Assembly (NCBI GenBank): GCA_902805615.1 | Contig: CADCTQ010000110.1 | Location: 1 to 44,953, forward strand | Origin: an uncultured Cytophagales bacterium | GTDB taxonomy: Bacteria; Bacteroidota; Bacteroidia; Cytophagales; 172606-1 | DNA: 44,953 nucleotides | Direction of reading: 5' to 3' | In this document: positions 11,001 to 20,080 of the stretch, piece after piece | Layout: every line of letters starts with the position of its first letter | Numbering within the stretch: position 1 is the first letter of the stretch | Notes under the pieces: generated by a model | What the model saw: the letters and a program-made list of their open reading frames with translations, nothing else | The model's database searches: none | What the model was told of the DNA's origin: nothing | Translations under genes and position numbers: made by a program

Positions 11001-12794
11001 CGACAGGTCCAGGGTGGTCTTTTCCAGGAACGCCAGGCGCTTGGAACTCACGAAACCCTCGCTGGTCTTTACGTTCTTGGTGATCTGGTCTTTCACCGGC
11101 ATCCGGGTGGCCTCGGTTTCGCCGAGCGGCTCCAGCAGGTCGGTGTTGTCCTGTTCCATGAAGGTGACGGCCGTGGCAATCACGTTGCCCTCCTTGGAAG
11201 TGTAGGTCACGGTAGCCGTATTGTTCTGGTCCACGGTGATGGTTTTCTGCACGCTCTCGTGGTGGGGCGCTTCCTTGCCGAACAGGGCCACCAGTTCATC
11301 CTCGGAAGGCGTGGCGTACAGGGTGCGCACGGTGCGGCCCATGCCCTGCGCCTGGTCGCCGATCATGTGCGTGCGGCCCACGCCCGACTCTTCCTTCACG
11401 CGGCCGGTGCCGTCGTTGTAATACAGGGTGCGGGTGAACGGGTAGCCTTCGGCGCTGGGCACGTACTGGTCTACGCCGGCCGGTTTTACGCCCACATTGG
11501 AGTAGTACTGGAACTGCCCGCCGTCCTGCCGCACTTGCTCGGGCGAACGGAAGTTGTTGTTGGCGTCGAACTGGCCGGCCGTGTAGAGCTGCCCCCCGGG
11601 CGTTTGCACGAAGTTCTGCTTGTAGCCCGACAGCGGGCCCGGCTGGGGCGCCGGCAGCGTCCGCAGGGCCGGGCGGCCCATGTGGTCGAGCACGGTCTGG
11701 GTGGTGAGGGTGCTGTTCTGGGAAGGCTGGTAGGTCTGCGTCTGCCTGCCCTGGTGCAAGCCGTTGGCGTAGGTCATGCTTTCGCTCACCCGGTTCTCCT
11801 CGGTGAACGTCCGGCTGTAGATCCAGTTGACGTTGGCTTCGGTCTCGTTGAAGAAGAAGGTGCCGGCCGGCGTACTGCCGGGCGACAGGCCCAGCGTGGC
11901 TCCCTGGGCGGGGGTGCCGGCGTTCCAGTGGCCCCAGTCCCGGCTGTCCGCCCGGCCGCCGTGGTACGTGCCGATGGGCCGCACCCGCCACGCGTAGTAG
12001 CCGGTTCCCTCGCCGATGGTCAGCTGGAGGGAAGAGACGTTGCTTTCGGTCTCCAGGGAAACGGCTTTGCTCCAGTCCACCCGGGCATTGATGATTTTCT
12101 CGTCGGCGGCGGCGGGGCCCGTGTTGTAGAGCCGCAGCAGCTGGAACTCGTAGTTGGGGTAGCTGCGGTCGGGCGTCCAGGTGAATTTGAGGACTTTGGG
12201 CGTCACCACGGCCGGGTTGGGGGCAGTGGCGGTCGTACCGATCTGGCCACCCATGCCCTGCACGTCCAGGCCGTAGGCAATGTCGTACGACAGGTGCAGG
12301 GTGAGCCTGGTCCTGGCCTCGGCCAGGCTGCCGCCCGTTCTCAGGTCGGTGACGCTGATGCGGGTCATGGCTACCTCGTCGAAGGCGTAACCGCCGGGCC
12401 GGGCGTCGTCGCTGAACTCCTTCAGGTTCCGGAACACGAGCCCTTCGGGTTTGTCGTTGTCAATGGTGAACGCGTACGTACCCAGGGCCACGGGAGCCGC
12501 CCCGGCCTTTTTGCCTTCCAGGGCAAAGCTGACCTTCAACTGGAAATCCTTGTTTTTGCCCTTTGCACCGAACTGGTACTGCCCCCCGAAGTCCGAACGG
12601 ACGGTAACCACGCCCTGCCGGGCGGTTTTGCGCGAAAAGTCCCTCACCACGGGCAGGGGAATCGCCAGGCTGGCCTGGCTGGCCGGCGCTTCGATGCTTG
12701 CCTGGTACGCGCCCAGGCGCTGGCCGTACACCCAGTTCGTGCACTGCAACAGCAGGAAGGCCAGCCCGATCCAACTGCGTAAAGCTCTGTTCAT
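8064..12794 (-). CDS. giant exported protein (1576 aa), Rhs-associated type with Cys-rich C-terminal third
   Basis: The signal peptide is MNRALRSWIGLAFLLLQ with likely cleavage near VYGQ (residue 24). Residues about 60-300 are beta-rich and include an Fn3-like stretch (FTWTPDRSYPNYEFQLLRLY). Residues about 330-520 resemble the N-terminal part of Bacteroidota Rhs-type proteins: DHMGRPALRTLP, then LYYNDGTGRVKEESGVG, a degenerate YD-like repeat. There are few or no canonical YD repeats after that. Residues about 1177-1500 are unusually rich in cysteine (CCFDERNNPVPCHFCGEG; CVSGCEG; CKDVDCRLF), suggesting disulfide bonds in an extracytoplasmic domain. It lies 7 nt after the 245-aa gene and upstream of the >2503-aa YD-repeat gene, so the three giants appear to be made together. 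The product type is recognised. The function (structural shell, adhesin or toxin subunit) is inferred. Confidence 0.93.
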   Translation of the reverse strand: MNRALRSWIGLAFLLLQCTNWVYGQRLGAYQASIEAPASQASLAIPLPVVRDFSRKTARQGVVTVRSDFGGQYQFGAKGKNKDFQLKVSFALEGKKAGAAPVALGTYAFTIDNDKPEGLVFRNLKEFSDDARPGGYAFDEVAMTRISVTDLRTGGSLAEARTRLTLHLSYDIAYGLDVQGMGGQIGTTATAPNPAVVTPKVLKFTWTPDRSYPNYEFQLLRLYNTGPAAADEKIINARVDWSKAVSLETESNVSSLQLTIGEGTGYYAWRVRPIGTYHGGRADSRDWGHWNAGTPAQGATLGLSPGSTPAGTFFFNETEANVNWIYSRTFTEENRVSESMTYANGLHQGRQTQTYQPSQNSTLTTQTVLDHMGRPALRTLPAPQPGPLSGYKQNFVQTPGGQLYTAGQFDANNNFRSPEQVRQDGGQFQYYSNVGVKPAGVDQYVPSAEGYPFTRTLYYNDGTGRVKEESGVGRTHMIGDQAQGMGRTVRTLYATPSEDELVALFGKEAPHHESVQKTITVDQNNTATVTYTSKEGNVIATAVTFMEQDNTDLLEPLGETEATRMPVKDQITKNVKTSEGFVSSKRLAFLEKTTLDLSYSIECKKLEGMCVDINLECGYKVTVIIHNVDDPGKDIVYEQNLSLKKEECTTATVNGITGQYRTVDFTTTPVELAPGTYVIEKKLTVSNDAKASVEKSQEKIDAQIKPLTDWISGSLKSVNCDQELLIFYKELIELANAVNSHALTENFELVCDGCPGRTVQLGDDFIEIYNDPNLRGQYKLSVFGENDKGQLVAIDKSGSGSLPVAVYVQTPCCNLKLDVRYTPPFQCPEEAEVKSGGKDKNGNGSIDVNPYYLSDGSKTEYFPDYEGYAIANLQECGWSLAEAKTIFYAHTRGWKEGDFNKMVHNMLTDKYTVDGTGVNAPAGTTAGTGGTTSSTTPADPCAPSTNGAKIAGTQYSCTELSKCWTNLVLILKDTYCPNAMLQLDQLGRNNGVSNEFDDNNQEDKSAHDKGFDDNFKGGFKLIKWLIKGKLSKRMRDMQAGVGGQGPVIAPPAYSFHLVQEFLNCTGYKFADILEPKKGADDLAYPAASGDNASIMGELGDFNKPNPKYNPLVQYPGWDNAIAEVKFNGAKLTTQELVEETVASPKRIKDLFPNIKHPLYAFKYFEYADGQFPDLELSVCYRDPNTCKDVNGNPVPCCFDERNNPVPCHFCGEGTVTCPYTHEKWNAGQRFTFYSLIKSYRQPPENWTDQEEIDCNWMSLARSWYRNPGTNPEFTLDYVSFEQFQKYFGRTPLVHESVNFASLEKDAAGNPVMKTAISFVERAGVQMRQECVSGCEGRKGEFRAAVRKMFEDRCYQIGGCKQSSDDNIVPEEDIEAIVERMVAQCQSQCAITTYTCKDVDCRLFNTSILTPGYNSRLSNLQLGVGGRVNASGQVVAGDCPPGTTAMQDCTEMLPGPNFSYSEYTKWLQATEWLADLDILSKCNEQGTYAGEGVPYTPHVLNAQTGQWQVQHHDVYNPQTRKWESRPFSALNCPANGDTFVPRDQYVVPTIQPPADADRLKTGDPVKSPKIGIKVTRQ

Positions 12795-12801
12795 AACTCA
12801 A

Positions 12802-13539
12802 TTATTGGCGATTGTCAATGAGGGTGTAGTTTTTGTAAGCGGGCAACAGTTTGCCGTTGCCGCCCATGACCCGGTCCAGGGCTGTGCGGTCCAGGTTCCG
12901 TTTGTTCCCGAAATCAATGGCGTGGTAGGTGATCGTTTCGCGCTGCACCTGGTGACCGGCGGCGTAGGTATTGACCACCCGGGCCAGCTGTTCGGCAACC
13001 GGATCGTAGTAGAACCGGATGGTGCTGATCTTGGTGGCCTTCCGCACCGATTCGCGCGGCTCCACGGTGATTTCCTGCACGCTTTTACCCCCTACCGTCA
13101 CGTTGCGGGAGCCAATCACCCGGCTGGTGCGCAGGAGCGAATCCTGCAACACGGCCACCGACTGAGTGTTTTGCAGGGCCAGGGCAGTTTTGCCGCCTTT
13201 GCTCCGGTAAATGGCCTTTTGCGGGTGCACCACCGTAAAGGCGTCTTCCCGGTCAATGTAGGCCGCCACGTAGCCGCTTTCGCAGAAGACCTTCCCGTCG
13301 GCAAGCTGCATCTTCACTTCCACCTGCGTGGCGGGTTTGCCCAGGGCCGGGTTATACTCGGTTTCAATGCCCAGGTGCAGGTAGTAGTGGCCCGATTTCG
13401 GGGGGGTGCTGTAGGCAGCCATCTTCTTCACGTACGCCCGCAGGGCGGCCTTGTAATCCGGCCCGCCGGTTTGGGCCTTTGCCGGGGCCAGGCCGAGCAC
13501 CACGACCAGGAGGCCAAAAAGCAGAGTCCTCATTTTCAT
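12802..13539 (-). CDS. exported LolA-like beta-rich protein (245 aa)
   Basis: The signal peptide is MKMRTLLFGLLVVVLGLAP, with likely cleavage at AKAQ (residue 23). The mature part has alternating strands of the kind found in LolA/LppX-like outer-membrane lipoprotein carriers (ISTIRFYYDPVAEQLARVVN; VQRETITYHAIDF). The similarity is only of pattern, so the assignment is tentative. The start codon overlaps the stop of the upstream 1968-aa gene as TAATG, which implies translational coupling. A second in-frame ATG lies two codons later. Co-production with three giant exported proteins suggests a periplasmic helper or a surface subunit. Confidence 0.85.
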   Translation of the reverse strand: MKMRTLLFGLLVVVLGLAPAKAQTGGPDYKAALRAYVKKMAAYSTPPKSGHYYLHLGIETEYNPALGKPATQVEVKMQLADGKVFCESGYVAAYIDREDAFTVVHPQKAIYRSKGGKTALALQNTQSVAVLQDSLLRTSRVIGSRNVTVGGKSVQEITVEPRESVRKATKISTIRFYYDPVAEQLARVVNTYAAGHQVQRETITYHAIDFGNKRNLDRTALDRVMGGNGKLLPAYKNYTLIDNRQ

Positions 13540-16500
13540 TAATTTCTTGCCGTTTTGGGGGTGTTGTACTGCGTTTCCTGCACGGTCTTGAGACCCTTCT
13601 CCGTCTCGATGAGCTTGCGCACGAGCTTGCCTTCGTCGTTGTACTGGTAGTAGAGGCCGAAGTGCTGGTCGTCGAACTGGGTAATCAGCCGCAGGGTAGC
13701 CTTGTCGTACACGTAGCAGGTGGCCTGGCCGTCGAGCGGCTGGTAACGCACGTCGTCGAGGTACACGGCCCCGTCGGCGCCCGGCACGGCCAGGTCAATC
13801 GAAACCGGGGTATTCAGGGGAACGCTCTGCTGCGCTGCGTACTCCTTCGAGATGACGAAGGAGAACAACGCCCACTCGCCAGTCCGGGCGACCTGGTGGC
13901 CCGGGATGGCAGCCTTTCCGTTGACGGTGATCTGGGGTGCGGCCCCGGCCATGCCATCGGTCCGCAGCCAGAGTTTCACCACCCCACCCTCGTTCGACTT
14001 TGTCACATTTTGTTTCTCGTCCTTGCGCTCCACAAGCTTTACGCCCTGCACGATGGTTTCGGTGCCTTGCAGCTGCTTATAGCCGCTGCCGGAGTGCGCC
14101 GCCACGTTGGGGTTGGGCGCGTTGTCGGGCGTGGTCTCGTAATCCTGGAAGTACAGCGAACTGTATTCGGCGTTCTGCCCGATGATGACGGGCAGCGTGT
14201 TGCGGTACCCGAACCGGGCCGCACTGCGGATGCCCATGATGTTCTCCTCTTCCAGCGGGTTGCCGTGCGGCGAGTAACGGGTGATGGTCTTCACCTTCGT
14301 CCACTCGGGGGCCTGGGTGCCGGCGCCGAAGTCGAACGGCTTGAAGCTCTTGTACGTGCCCGCGCTGTAGATCGGTCCCTCCGTCACGCTGGTCCTGTAC
14401 ACGTACTCCTGGTACGGCCGCAGCACATTCATCAACTTTCCGGTGGCTTCCTGGGTGGTTGAGGCGCCAGCCCCGTAAGTGCCCAGGATGCCGTCGTCGT
14501 ACCAGTAGGTATCCGCCGACGGGGTGTTTGCCGACCCGGTCTTTTTCCCGGTCGTGAAGGTCTGCACTTTTGCGCTCAGCACGTTCGTGACGGGGAAGCC
14601 GAACTGGTTTTGGGCGTTGATGAACCGGCCCGCGTCGCCGTACGCCGTGACGCTGCCGGCCGTAGCGTTCAACTGGTTGGTGCGGTAGGGCACTTCATCC
14701 CGGGGCTCCACCAGCGTAGCCACCCGGGAACCCAGTTCGGGGTAGTACCAGTGCGCGGGCAACACCAGGCTGTGGATGGTGCCGTTGTGAGGGGTTCCCT
14801 TGCCGGGAGCCGCCGGGTCGGGCACGGCAACGTTGTGGAAGGCATCGGTCGTCTTGGTGAGCAGGGGCTTGCCGGTTGCCTGGTCGAAGGCCACGTTCTC
14901 GGTCAGCGACCAGATGCCGTCCTGGTAAGCCTCCACTCCCCGCTGCATGGCCGGGTAACGGATCACTTTCGTGGTTACGTGGGTGCTCAGAACCTTTTCG
15001 CTGTAATCGAACGACGGCCACAGGCCCACGAAGATCGGGGGCGGGAACAGGGTTGAGGCGCTGATGTCCACTTCCAGCCCGAAATCCATCGTGCGGTCCT
15101 TTACTGATTTCATTTCCATCACCAGGTCCATTTCCTTGCCGGGGGTATCCCAGGCCACCACGGCCCCGCCTTTGCCGTCCGGCCGGAGCACGCGCACCAT
15201 TTCGCCCGGCTCGAAGTACTTGAAGTTCTGGGCCGACGACAGGTACACTTTGTGCTTGTCGGCCTTGTAGAGCGGGTAGCTGCCGCTGTAGGTGCGTACC
15301 GACTGGGGTTGCCCGTGCATGTTGGATACCACGAAGCGGAAGCCTTGCGTGGCCCACAACTTGTTGGCCGAGTAATTGAACACCGGCGTGGGGAGCACCA
15401 TAGGGTCCATTTCCCGGTTCTCGGTCAGGCTGGTGAATTCAACGCCCCGCTCAGGGTCCTCCGCGGCAAAGTCAAACTGCCGCTGGCTGTCGGGATTCTT
15501 CGGATCGCCGGCAAGCGGGGCGTAGTTGTAGACTTTGTCGTAGGGGTAATCGCGCGAAGTGTGGAAGTCGTTGACCACGAATCCGTTGCCGGTTTCGCCC
15601 TGGTGGATGTTGCTCACGATCACGCGGGAGTGCCCTACGCTGGGCCCCGGCAGGAGCGATTCGCCGAGCGGACCTTCGCTCTGTTCCTTGTCGCTGCCGG
15701 AGGTATGGCGGCTCAGCCAGCTTTGCTCCTTGCGGGGCATGAAACCCACCAGCGGGTTTTCTTCGCGCATGTCGCTGGGTTCGGTGGTGGCCACGCCGCT
15801 GCTCAGGCCGTCTTCTCCTTCGTAGGTGTACTCGCTGCCGTAGATCACCGCGTCGCCATTGAGCGTTTCCAGGCCCGCGTCGTGCATCAGCAGCCGCTTG
15901 ACGCGGAACCCGCCGCCGCGTTTTGCCTTCGGCATGGGAATCTTCAGGTACGACAGGTGGGTGTTGAGGGTTTTGCACACGGTGGCCTTGATGGGCGGCT
16001 GGATCGTGGCGTCCTCCAGCACGCTGGTCTGCATGTCGGTGATGGCCACTACGGCAAAGCCGAATGTGGCTAAGAACTTCTTGAAACCATCCAGGCCCGT
16101 TTTGTCCTCCCGGTAGGCGATGGAGCGGATGACCTCGTCGTATTTCTGCTCGGGTTCGCCTTCGCAGCCGAACTTGTATTTGCCCACCCGCTGGGTGGAA
16201 TAAAAATCGTAACAGGCCTGGCGGGGCACCATCAGGTAGCCGTCTTTGCCGTAGCCGCTGCCCGTGCCGTCGAGGGTAACTTTGATGGTGTACCTGCCGG
16301 GCGCCGCCGGGTCGTCCACGCGCTGCACCGCAGCCACCTTGGCGTAGCCGGTGATGTATTCGGAAGTACAGTTGTCGAGCGCCGCGCTGTTGCCGGTAAG
16401 GTCGTAGAGGAACTTGAAATACATCCGGTGCTGCTCGGTCCGGAAGTAGTGCTCCATTTTAGCCACCAGCCCGTCAACCTGGGCCTGGCTGGAGGCGTCA

Positions 16501-19445
16501 ATGCCCATGTCGGCCAGTTGCACCGTGTAGGTCGGGTTCTTGGCGTAGGCTTCCCCGAACACGCCTCCCTCCTTCTCGTCGAACGCCTGCAGGCTTACCA
16601 TTGCCATCACTTCCCGGTCCTGCACGTAGCGGTAGTCCTTCTGCTCGTACTCCACCAGGATTTCGCCGCCGGAGGGCAGTTTGATCCCTTTCAGCTGCCA
16701 GGCGGCCGGGTCAAACTCCTGCCCGCTCAGGTCACCCTGGTAGGGCCAGGGACGCATGAGCTGCTTCTGGAGGGCGCCCATGGCCTGGTTGCCGCCCCAG
16801 GCATCGAGGGCGTGGGGGTTGTAGGCCGGGTTTTGGGCGTTGGCCGAATACCGGCGGCTCAGGTTGAAGAAAGAGGCCAGGGCCGGGTAGTTGGTCACCA
16901 GGTAGTTGGGGTACTCCTGGCGGTCCTTGTAGTGGTACACGAACTCGTAGGGGCTGATGCGGGCGTTGGATACGCCCTCGTACTCAAACCAGACCCGCTT
17001 CAGGGTCAGTTTGCCGCTGTTGTCCGCCTGTTCGCCGGCGGGCGTCCGCCGGTTGGCCGGGTATTGCCCGTTGAGGTTGTTGGGCAGGTTGGGCACCAGG
17101 CTGTAGTCGTACTGGAAGTGCACGGTTTTGATGGGCTGGTTGGGCCGGTCCTTGGCGTAGAGCACGATCTTTTCGAGCCGCTCCAGCTTTTGGGTGCCCT
17201 TTTTGTCGGGGGCGCCGGCCGCCGGGTCGCCGTTGGCGTCGAGCGGGTAAGCCCCCAGTCCGTCAAGGCGGTCTTTGCCCGAGCCCCCCAGGTCCGTGTG
17301 GGTATTGCGCACGAAGTAGGCAATGTGGGTCTTGGTTTCAATTTTGGAGAGGTACTTGATTTCTTTCTCACCCGTCACCACCGAGCCCATGTCGTCTTTC
17401 ACGTCCGAAATCTGGTTTTTCTGGTAGAGCAGCCCGGTGTAGGGGATGCGCCACCGGTAGTCAGCCGCTGCCTTTTCGTAGGCAAACCGGGTCCACCCGC
17501 CGAAGTCTTCGTCACCGGCTCTGTCGTCCCCGTTGGCATCCACGTAGTCGGGCGTGGTGATTTCGGTGAGCAGGTACGTGGAGGCGTACTGGGAACCTTC
17601 GCCCTGCTTTACCTCGCCCACCACCGACTTGTGCCGGTTCAGGTCCACGTTGTGATTATTTGCGTAGTGCAGGTTCTTGTACACCAGGTAGTTGTCTTCG
17701 ATGCGGTCCCGGCCCGGCTCCACGTCCACGCTGAGGTTGGCGTCGTTTTTGGCGTATACCACTTCGCCGTACTTATACCGCATCCCGTCTTCGTTGTACA
17801 CCGTGTAAGGGCCGCTGGCGCTGGTGTGTTCGATGAAAGACGAAGCACCGGCCGCGCGGCGGGCTTCGGGGGCCGAACCAGCCTCGTTGATGTACCCGTA
17901 CGGCGTACCTTCTGCTTCCGGGGTCACGATGGCGGGAGCCACGCTTTTAAAGCCCGGGATCCGGGAGGAAACATTCAGACGGGCCGTGTACAGGTCGTTG
18001 GCGGCGTAGGTTATTTTCCCGCCCAGGTCGTTGTTGAACCGGTATACCGGCGCCTGGTCCCCGTCGAACTGGTAGTTATCGGTGTCGCCCGTCTTTCCCC
18101 AGTTTTGCACGTTGGTCTTCTGGTTGCCCATGCCCAGCGAGTTCACGCCTACCCCCACGTTGGTGCCGACCATCGTTTCAAAACCGATATTCATGATATT
18201 CATGTCGGACGCCACGAAGTTGGGGTAGTAGTGGCCGGGGTCCACGCTGTAGGGCCGGAAACCGCCCCCGAGGCCCTCCCCCGACACGGCGAACATATCC
18301 GGGTTGGCAAACGGGATGCCCAGCACGTAGTCCTGCTTTTCGAAGGCATTGCCCTTTTCCACGTAGTAGTCGGCCATGATGCCGTTCTCGTAGTCATCCT
18401 TTTTGGGATTGTGCAGGTAGCCGTAGGCAAGGTTGGTCTGCTTGGGCACGTTGTAGTGCATGTTGAAGCTGCCGCTGAGCCCGGCCTGCAGGCCCACCGG
18501 AATGGGCCCCGGGTTGATCTGGGCGGCGAAGGTGGCGTTGAGGGCAAAGCCTTTGTACTGGGCCACGGAGCTGGCCCGGTTGGCCTCCGAAAAGGTGAAC
18601 AACCCGTATTCGCTCCCGGCCATGTTTACCGAACCGCCAGGCTTCATGCGCTTGAAAAAGTCCATCATCCGCCGGGCCGTCGCCTCCTTGGTCTTGGGCA
18701 GAAAAGTCTTGTCTTCCACTTCCTTCTTGGTGGCCTGGGAGTTTGACGCGTTTTGGTCGGCCCGCTTTTTGAGCACTTTGGAAGCCCGGTTGAGAATGCC
18801 GAGGGGGTTGATGTTCGCCGAAAAAGTGTAGCCCGAAGAAGCAAGCGTCATGTCGAGATTGCCCACCCCTTTCAGGCCCACGCCCAGCGAATACGACCGG
18901 AAGTAGCCCTGGTAATTGTTGTAGCGGAGCGAAGTCCCGAGGCTGGCCGTGGGAATGAGCGGATTGTACTCGTTATCGGCCGCCATTTTTGCCTTCATGT
19001 CCTTGCTGAAGAACTCCATGTTGAGTTTCTGCGAGGCGGTCATGGACCAGTTGGGCCGCACTTTGTTGTAGTAGTCCACGCCCACGCCTTTGTACTCGTC
19101 GGGGAAACCGCGGACGGTGCGGTTGATGGCTCCCGGGTTAAGCGAGAAGCCAAAACCCACCCAGGAGCTTTCTTCCTCAGAAGCCGATCCGCCGTGGTAC
19201 GACAGGGAAAGGGCGTAGCCGCTGCCGTCGGGGCCGGGAATTTCCAGCACGGGCAGGTTATAGGTAAAGTCGCCGGTAAAGGTGTTTACCATGTCGGTGG
19301 TAGCCACCGGTTCGAAGCTGGCAAATTCGGGGGCGCCGGGTCCGCCCGTGAGGGCGTAGGCCGCCGGCGCCAGGGCGTTACCGAGCATATGCACCGCCAT
19401 CAGCAGGGCAATCCTGCGGAGGGCTTTTTGCTTCTTAAAAATCAT
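13539..19445 (-). CDS. giant exported SpvB/YD-type surface protein (1968 aa)
   Basis: I take the ATG at 19445, which gives a long basic signal peptide (MIFKKQKALRRIALLMAV, likely cut near AYAL, residue 31). A TTG 21 nt upstream would also be in frame but lies inside the previous gene. Residues about 45-120 match the start of Bacteroidota Rhs/SpvB-like proteins (TGDFTYNLPVLEIPGPDG; SWVGFGFSLNPGAINRTVRG). The long middle has many aromatic and Gly residues, as in insecticidal-toxin-complex B-type proteins. Residues about 1800-1900 look like a jelly-roll module (VVKLWLRTDG to VYLDDVRYQP). The extreme C-terminus carries a lone YD-like repeat (CYVYDKATLRLITQFDD; YYQYNDEGKLVRKLIE). It begins 8 nt after the lipoprotein gene, and its stop overlaps the next start. 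The role as shell or carrier of a secreted complex is inferred by analogy with TcB/TcC-type proteins. Confidence 0.94.
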   Translation of the reverse strand: MIFKKQKALRRIALLMAVHMLGNALAPAAYALTGGPGAPEFASFEPVATTDMVNTFTGDFTYNLPVLEIPGPDGSGYALSLSYHGGSASEEESSWVGFGFSLNPGAINRTVRGFPDEYKGVGVDYYNKVRPNWSMTASQKLNMEFFSKDMKAKMAADNEYNPLIPTASLGTSLRYNNYQGYFRSYSLGVGLKGVGNLDMTLASSGYTFSANINPLGILNRASKVLKKRADQNASNSQATKKEVEDKTFLPKTKEATARRMMDFFKRMKPGGSVNMAGSEYGLFTFSEANRASSVAQYKGFALNATFAAQINPGPIPVGLQAGLSGSFNMHYNVPKQTNLAYGYLHNPKKDDYENGIMADYYVEKGNAFEKQDYVLGIPFANPDMFAVSGEGLGGGFRPYSVDPGHYYPNFVASDMNIMNIGFETMVGTNVGVGVNSLGMGNQKTNVQNWGKTGDTDNYQFDGDQAPVYRFNNDLGGKITYAANDLYTARLNVSSRIPGFKSVAPAIVTPEAEGTPYGYINEAGSAPEARRAAGASSFIEHTSASGPYTVYNEDGMRYKYGEVVYAKNDANLSVDVEPGRDRIEDNYLVYKNLHYANNHNVDLNRHKSVVGEVKQGEGSQYASTYLLTEITTPDYVDANGDDRAGDEDFGGWTRFAYEKAAADYRWRIPYTGLLYQKNQISDVKDDMGSVVTGEKEIKYLSKIETKTHIAYFVRNTHTDLGGSGKDRLDGLGAYPLDANGDPAAGAPDKKGTQKLERLEKIVLYAKDRPNQPIKTVHFQYDYSLVPNLPNNLNGQYPANRRTPAGEQADNSGKLTLKRVWFEYEGVSNARISPYEFVYHYKDRQEYPNYLVTNYPALASFFNLSRRYSANAQNPAYNPHALDAWGGNQAMGALQKQLMRPWPYQGDLSGQEFDPAAWQLKGIKLPSGGEILVEYEQKDYRYVQDREVMAMVSLQAFDEKEGGVFGEAYAKNPTYTVQLADMGIDASSQAQVDGLVAKMEHYFRTEQHRMYFKFLYDLTGNSAALDNCTSEYITGYAKVAAVQRVDDPAAPGRYTIKVTLDGTGSGYGKDGYLMVPRQACYDFYSTQRVGKYKFGCEGEPEQKYDEVIRSIAYREDKTGLDGFKKFLATFGFAVVAITDMQTSVLEDATIQPPIKATVCKTLNTHLSYLKIPMPKAKRGGGFRVKRLLMHDAGLETLNGDAVIYGSEYTYEGEDGLSSGVATTEPSDMREENPLVGFMPRKEQSWLSRHTSGSDKEQSEGPLGESLLPGPSVGHSRVIVSNIHQGETGNGFVVNDFHTSRDYPYDKVYNYAPLAGDPKNPDSQRQFDFAAEDPERGVEFTSLTENREMDPMVLPTPVFNYSANKLWATQGFRFVVSNMHGQPQSVRTYSGSYPLYKADKHKVYLSSAQNFKYFEPGEMVRVLRPDGKGGAVVAWDTPGKEMDLVMEMKSVKDRTMDFGLEVDISASTLFPPPIFVGLWPSFDYSEKVLSTHVTTKVIRYPAMQRGVEAYQDGIWSLTENVAFDQATGKPLLTKTTDAFHNVAVPDPAAPGKGTPHNGTIHSLVLPAHWYYPELGSRVATLVEPRDEVPYRTNQLNATAGSVTAYGDAGRFINAQNQFGFPVTNVLSAKVQTFTTGKKTGSANTPSADTYWYDDGILGTYGAGASTTQEATGKLMNVLRPYQEYVYRTSVTEGPIYSAGTYKSFKPFDFGAGTQAPEWTKVKTITRYSPHGNPLEEENIMGIRSAARFGYRNTLPVIIGQNAEYSSLYFQDYETTPDNAPNPNVAAHSGSGYKQLQGTETIVQGVKLVERKDEKQNVTKSNEGGVVKLWLRTDGMAGAAPQITVNGKAAIPGHQVARTGEWALFSFVISKEYAAQQSVPLNTPVSIDLAVPGADGAVYLDDVRYQPLDGQATCYVYDKATLRLITQFDDQHFGLYYQYNDEGKLVRKLIETEKGLKTVQETQYNTPKTARN

Positions 19446-19453
19446 GCTTGCTG

Positions 19454-20080
19454 TTAATAAGCCCAAAAATCAATTTTCGGGATGTTGTCTAAATTCTCTT
19501 TGCGGAAGGCGAAGTGGTTGATGCCCGACTCGAAAATCAGGTCGTTGAAGGTAAAGTCGAGGCTGTCGGCCCCGAGCAGCCCTTGGTGGTGTTCATCCTC
19601 CCCGAACACCAGGTACAGGGTTCGCTTGTTGCCCACGGTGTAGAGGTTCTCGAAGGTAGACAGCAGCGGCCGGAACTCTTTGCCCCCCGCGCGAACCGAC
19701 ACGTAGTCGCCGATGGAGAAGTTGAGCTGTTCGATGCGCTGCTTGTACTCCCGGGGATCGTTCACCCCGTAGAACAGCACGTTGCCCGACGGGGAAGTGC
19801 TTTCGTTGAACGCGACGGTGAGCAGGAAGGTGCGGGTATTGCGGTATTGGGCCCGCAGGCTGTCCACCGTGCGCCGGGTGTAGGCCTTGCCCTTCAGCTC
19901 GCGGTACACCAGGTAGTCCGGCGGCAGGTATTTCACCTGGAGGCTCAGGTCTTCGAGGGTTTTGTCGGCCCGCAACCCGTGCTCAGGGTCGTTCAGCCAG
20001 GCGTACATCTCCTGCTCACGGTTGAACTCCGCCCGGCAGCCCGCCAGCAGCAGGCACAGCATCCCGATCCAGTACTTCAT
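19454..20080 (-). CDS. outer-membrane-type lipoprotein of unknown function (208 aa)
   Basis: The N-terminus MKYWIGMLCLLLAGC is a classical lipoprotein signal with the lipobox LAGC (Cys15). Asp is absent at +2 (RAEF follows), so export beyond the inner membrane is expected. The mature part is mixed alpha/beta with many Tyr and Arg residues (DYLVYRELKGKAYTRRTVDS; TLYLVFGEDEHHQGL). I recognise no domain. Its ATG overlaps the stop of the Skp-like gene by 4 nt (ATGA), and the 1968-aa giant follows 8 nt later. This fixed placement between a periplasmic chaperone and a giant surface protein suggests a role in its export, anchoring or assembly, which is inference. Confidence 0.9.
   Translation of the reverse strand: MKYWIGMLCLLLAGCRAEFNREQEMYAWLNDPEHGLRADKTLEDLSLQVKYLPPDYLVYRELKGKAYTRRTVDSLRAQYRNTRTFLLTVAFNESTSPSGNVLFYGVNDPREYKQRIEQLNFSIGDYVSVRAGGKEFRPLLSTFENLYTVGNKRTLYLVFGEDEHHQGLLGADSLDFTFNDLIFESGINHFAFRKENLDNIPKIDFWAY

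Noticed and set aside
8913-18746. Other long plus-strand frames (about 500-770 codons at 8913-10457, 10515-12782 and 16428-18746)
   Set aside because: They are antisense to the 1576- and 1968-aa genes, have low-complexity composition and no recognisable motif.
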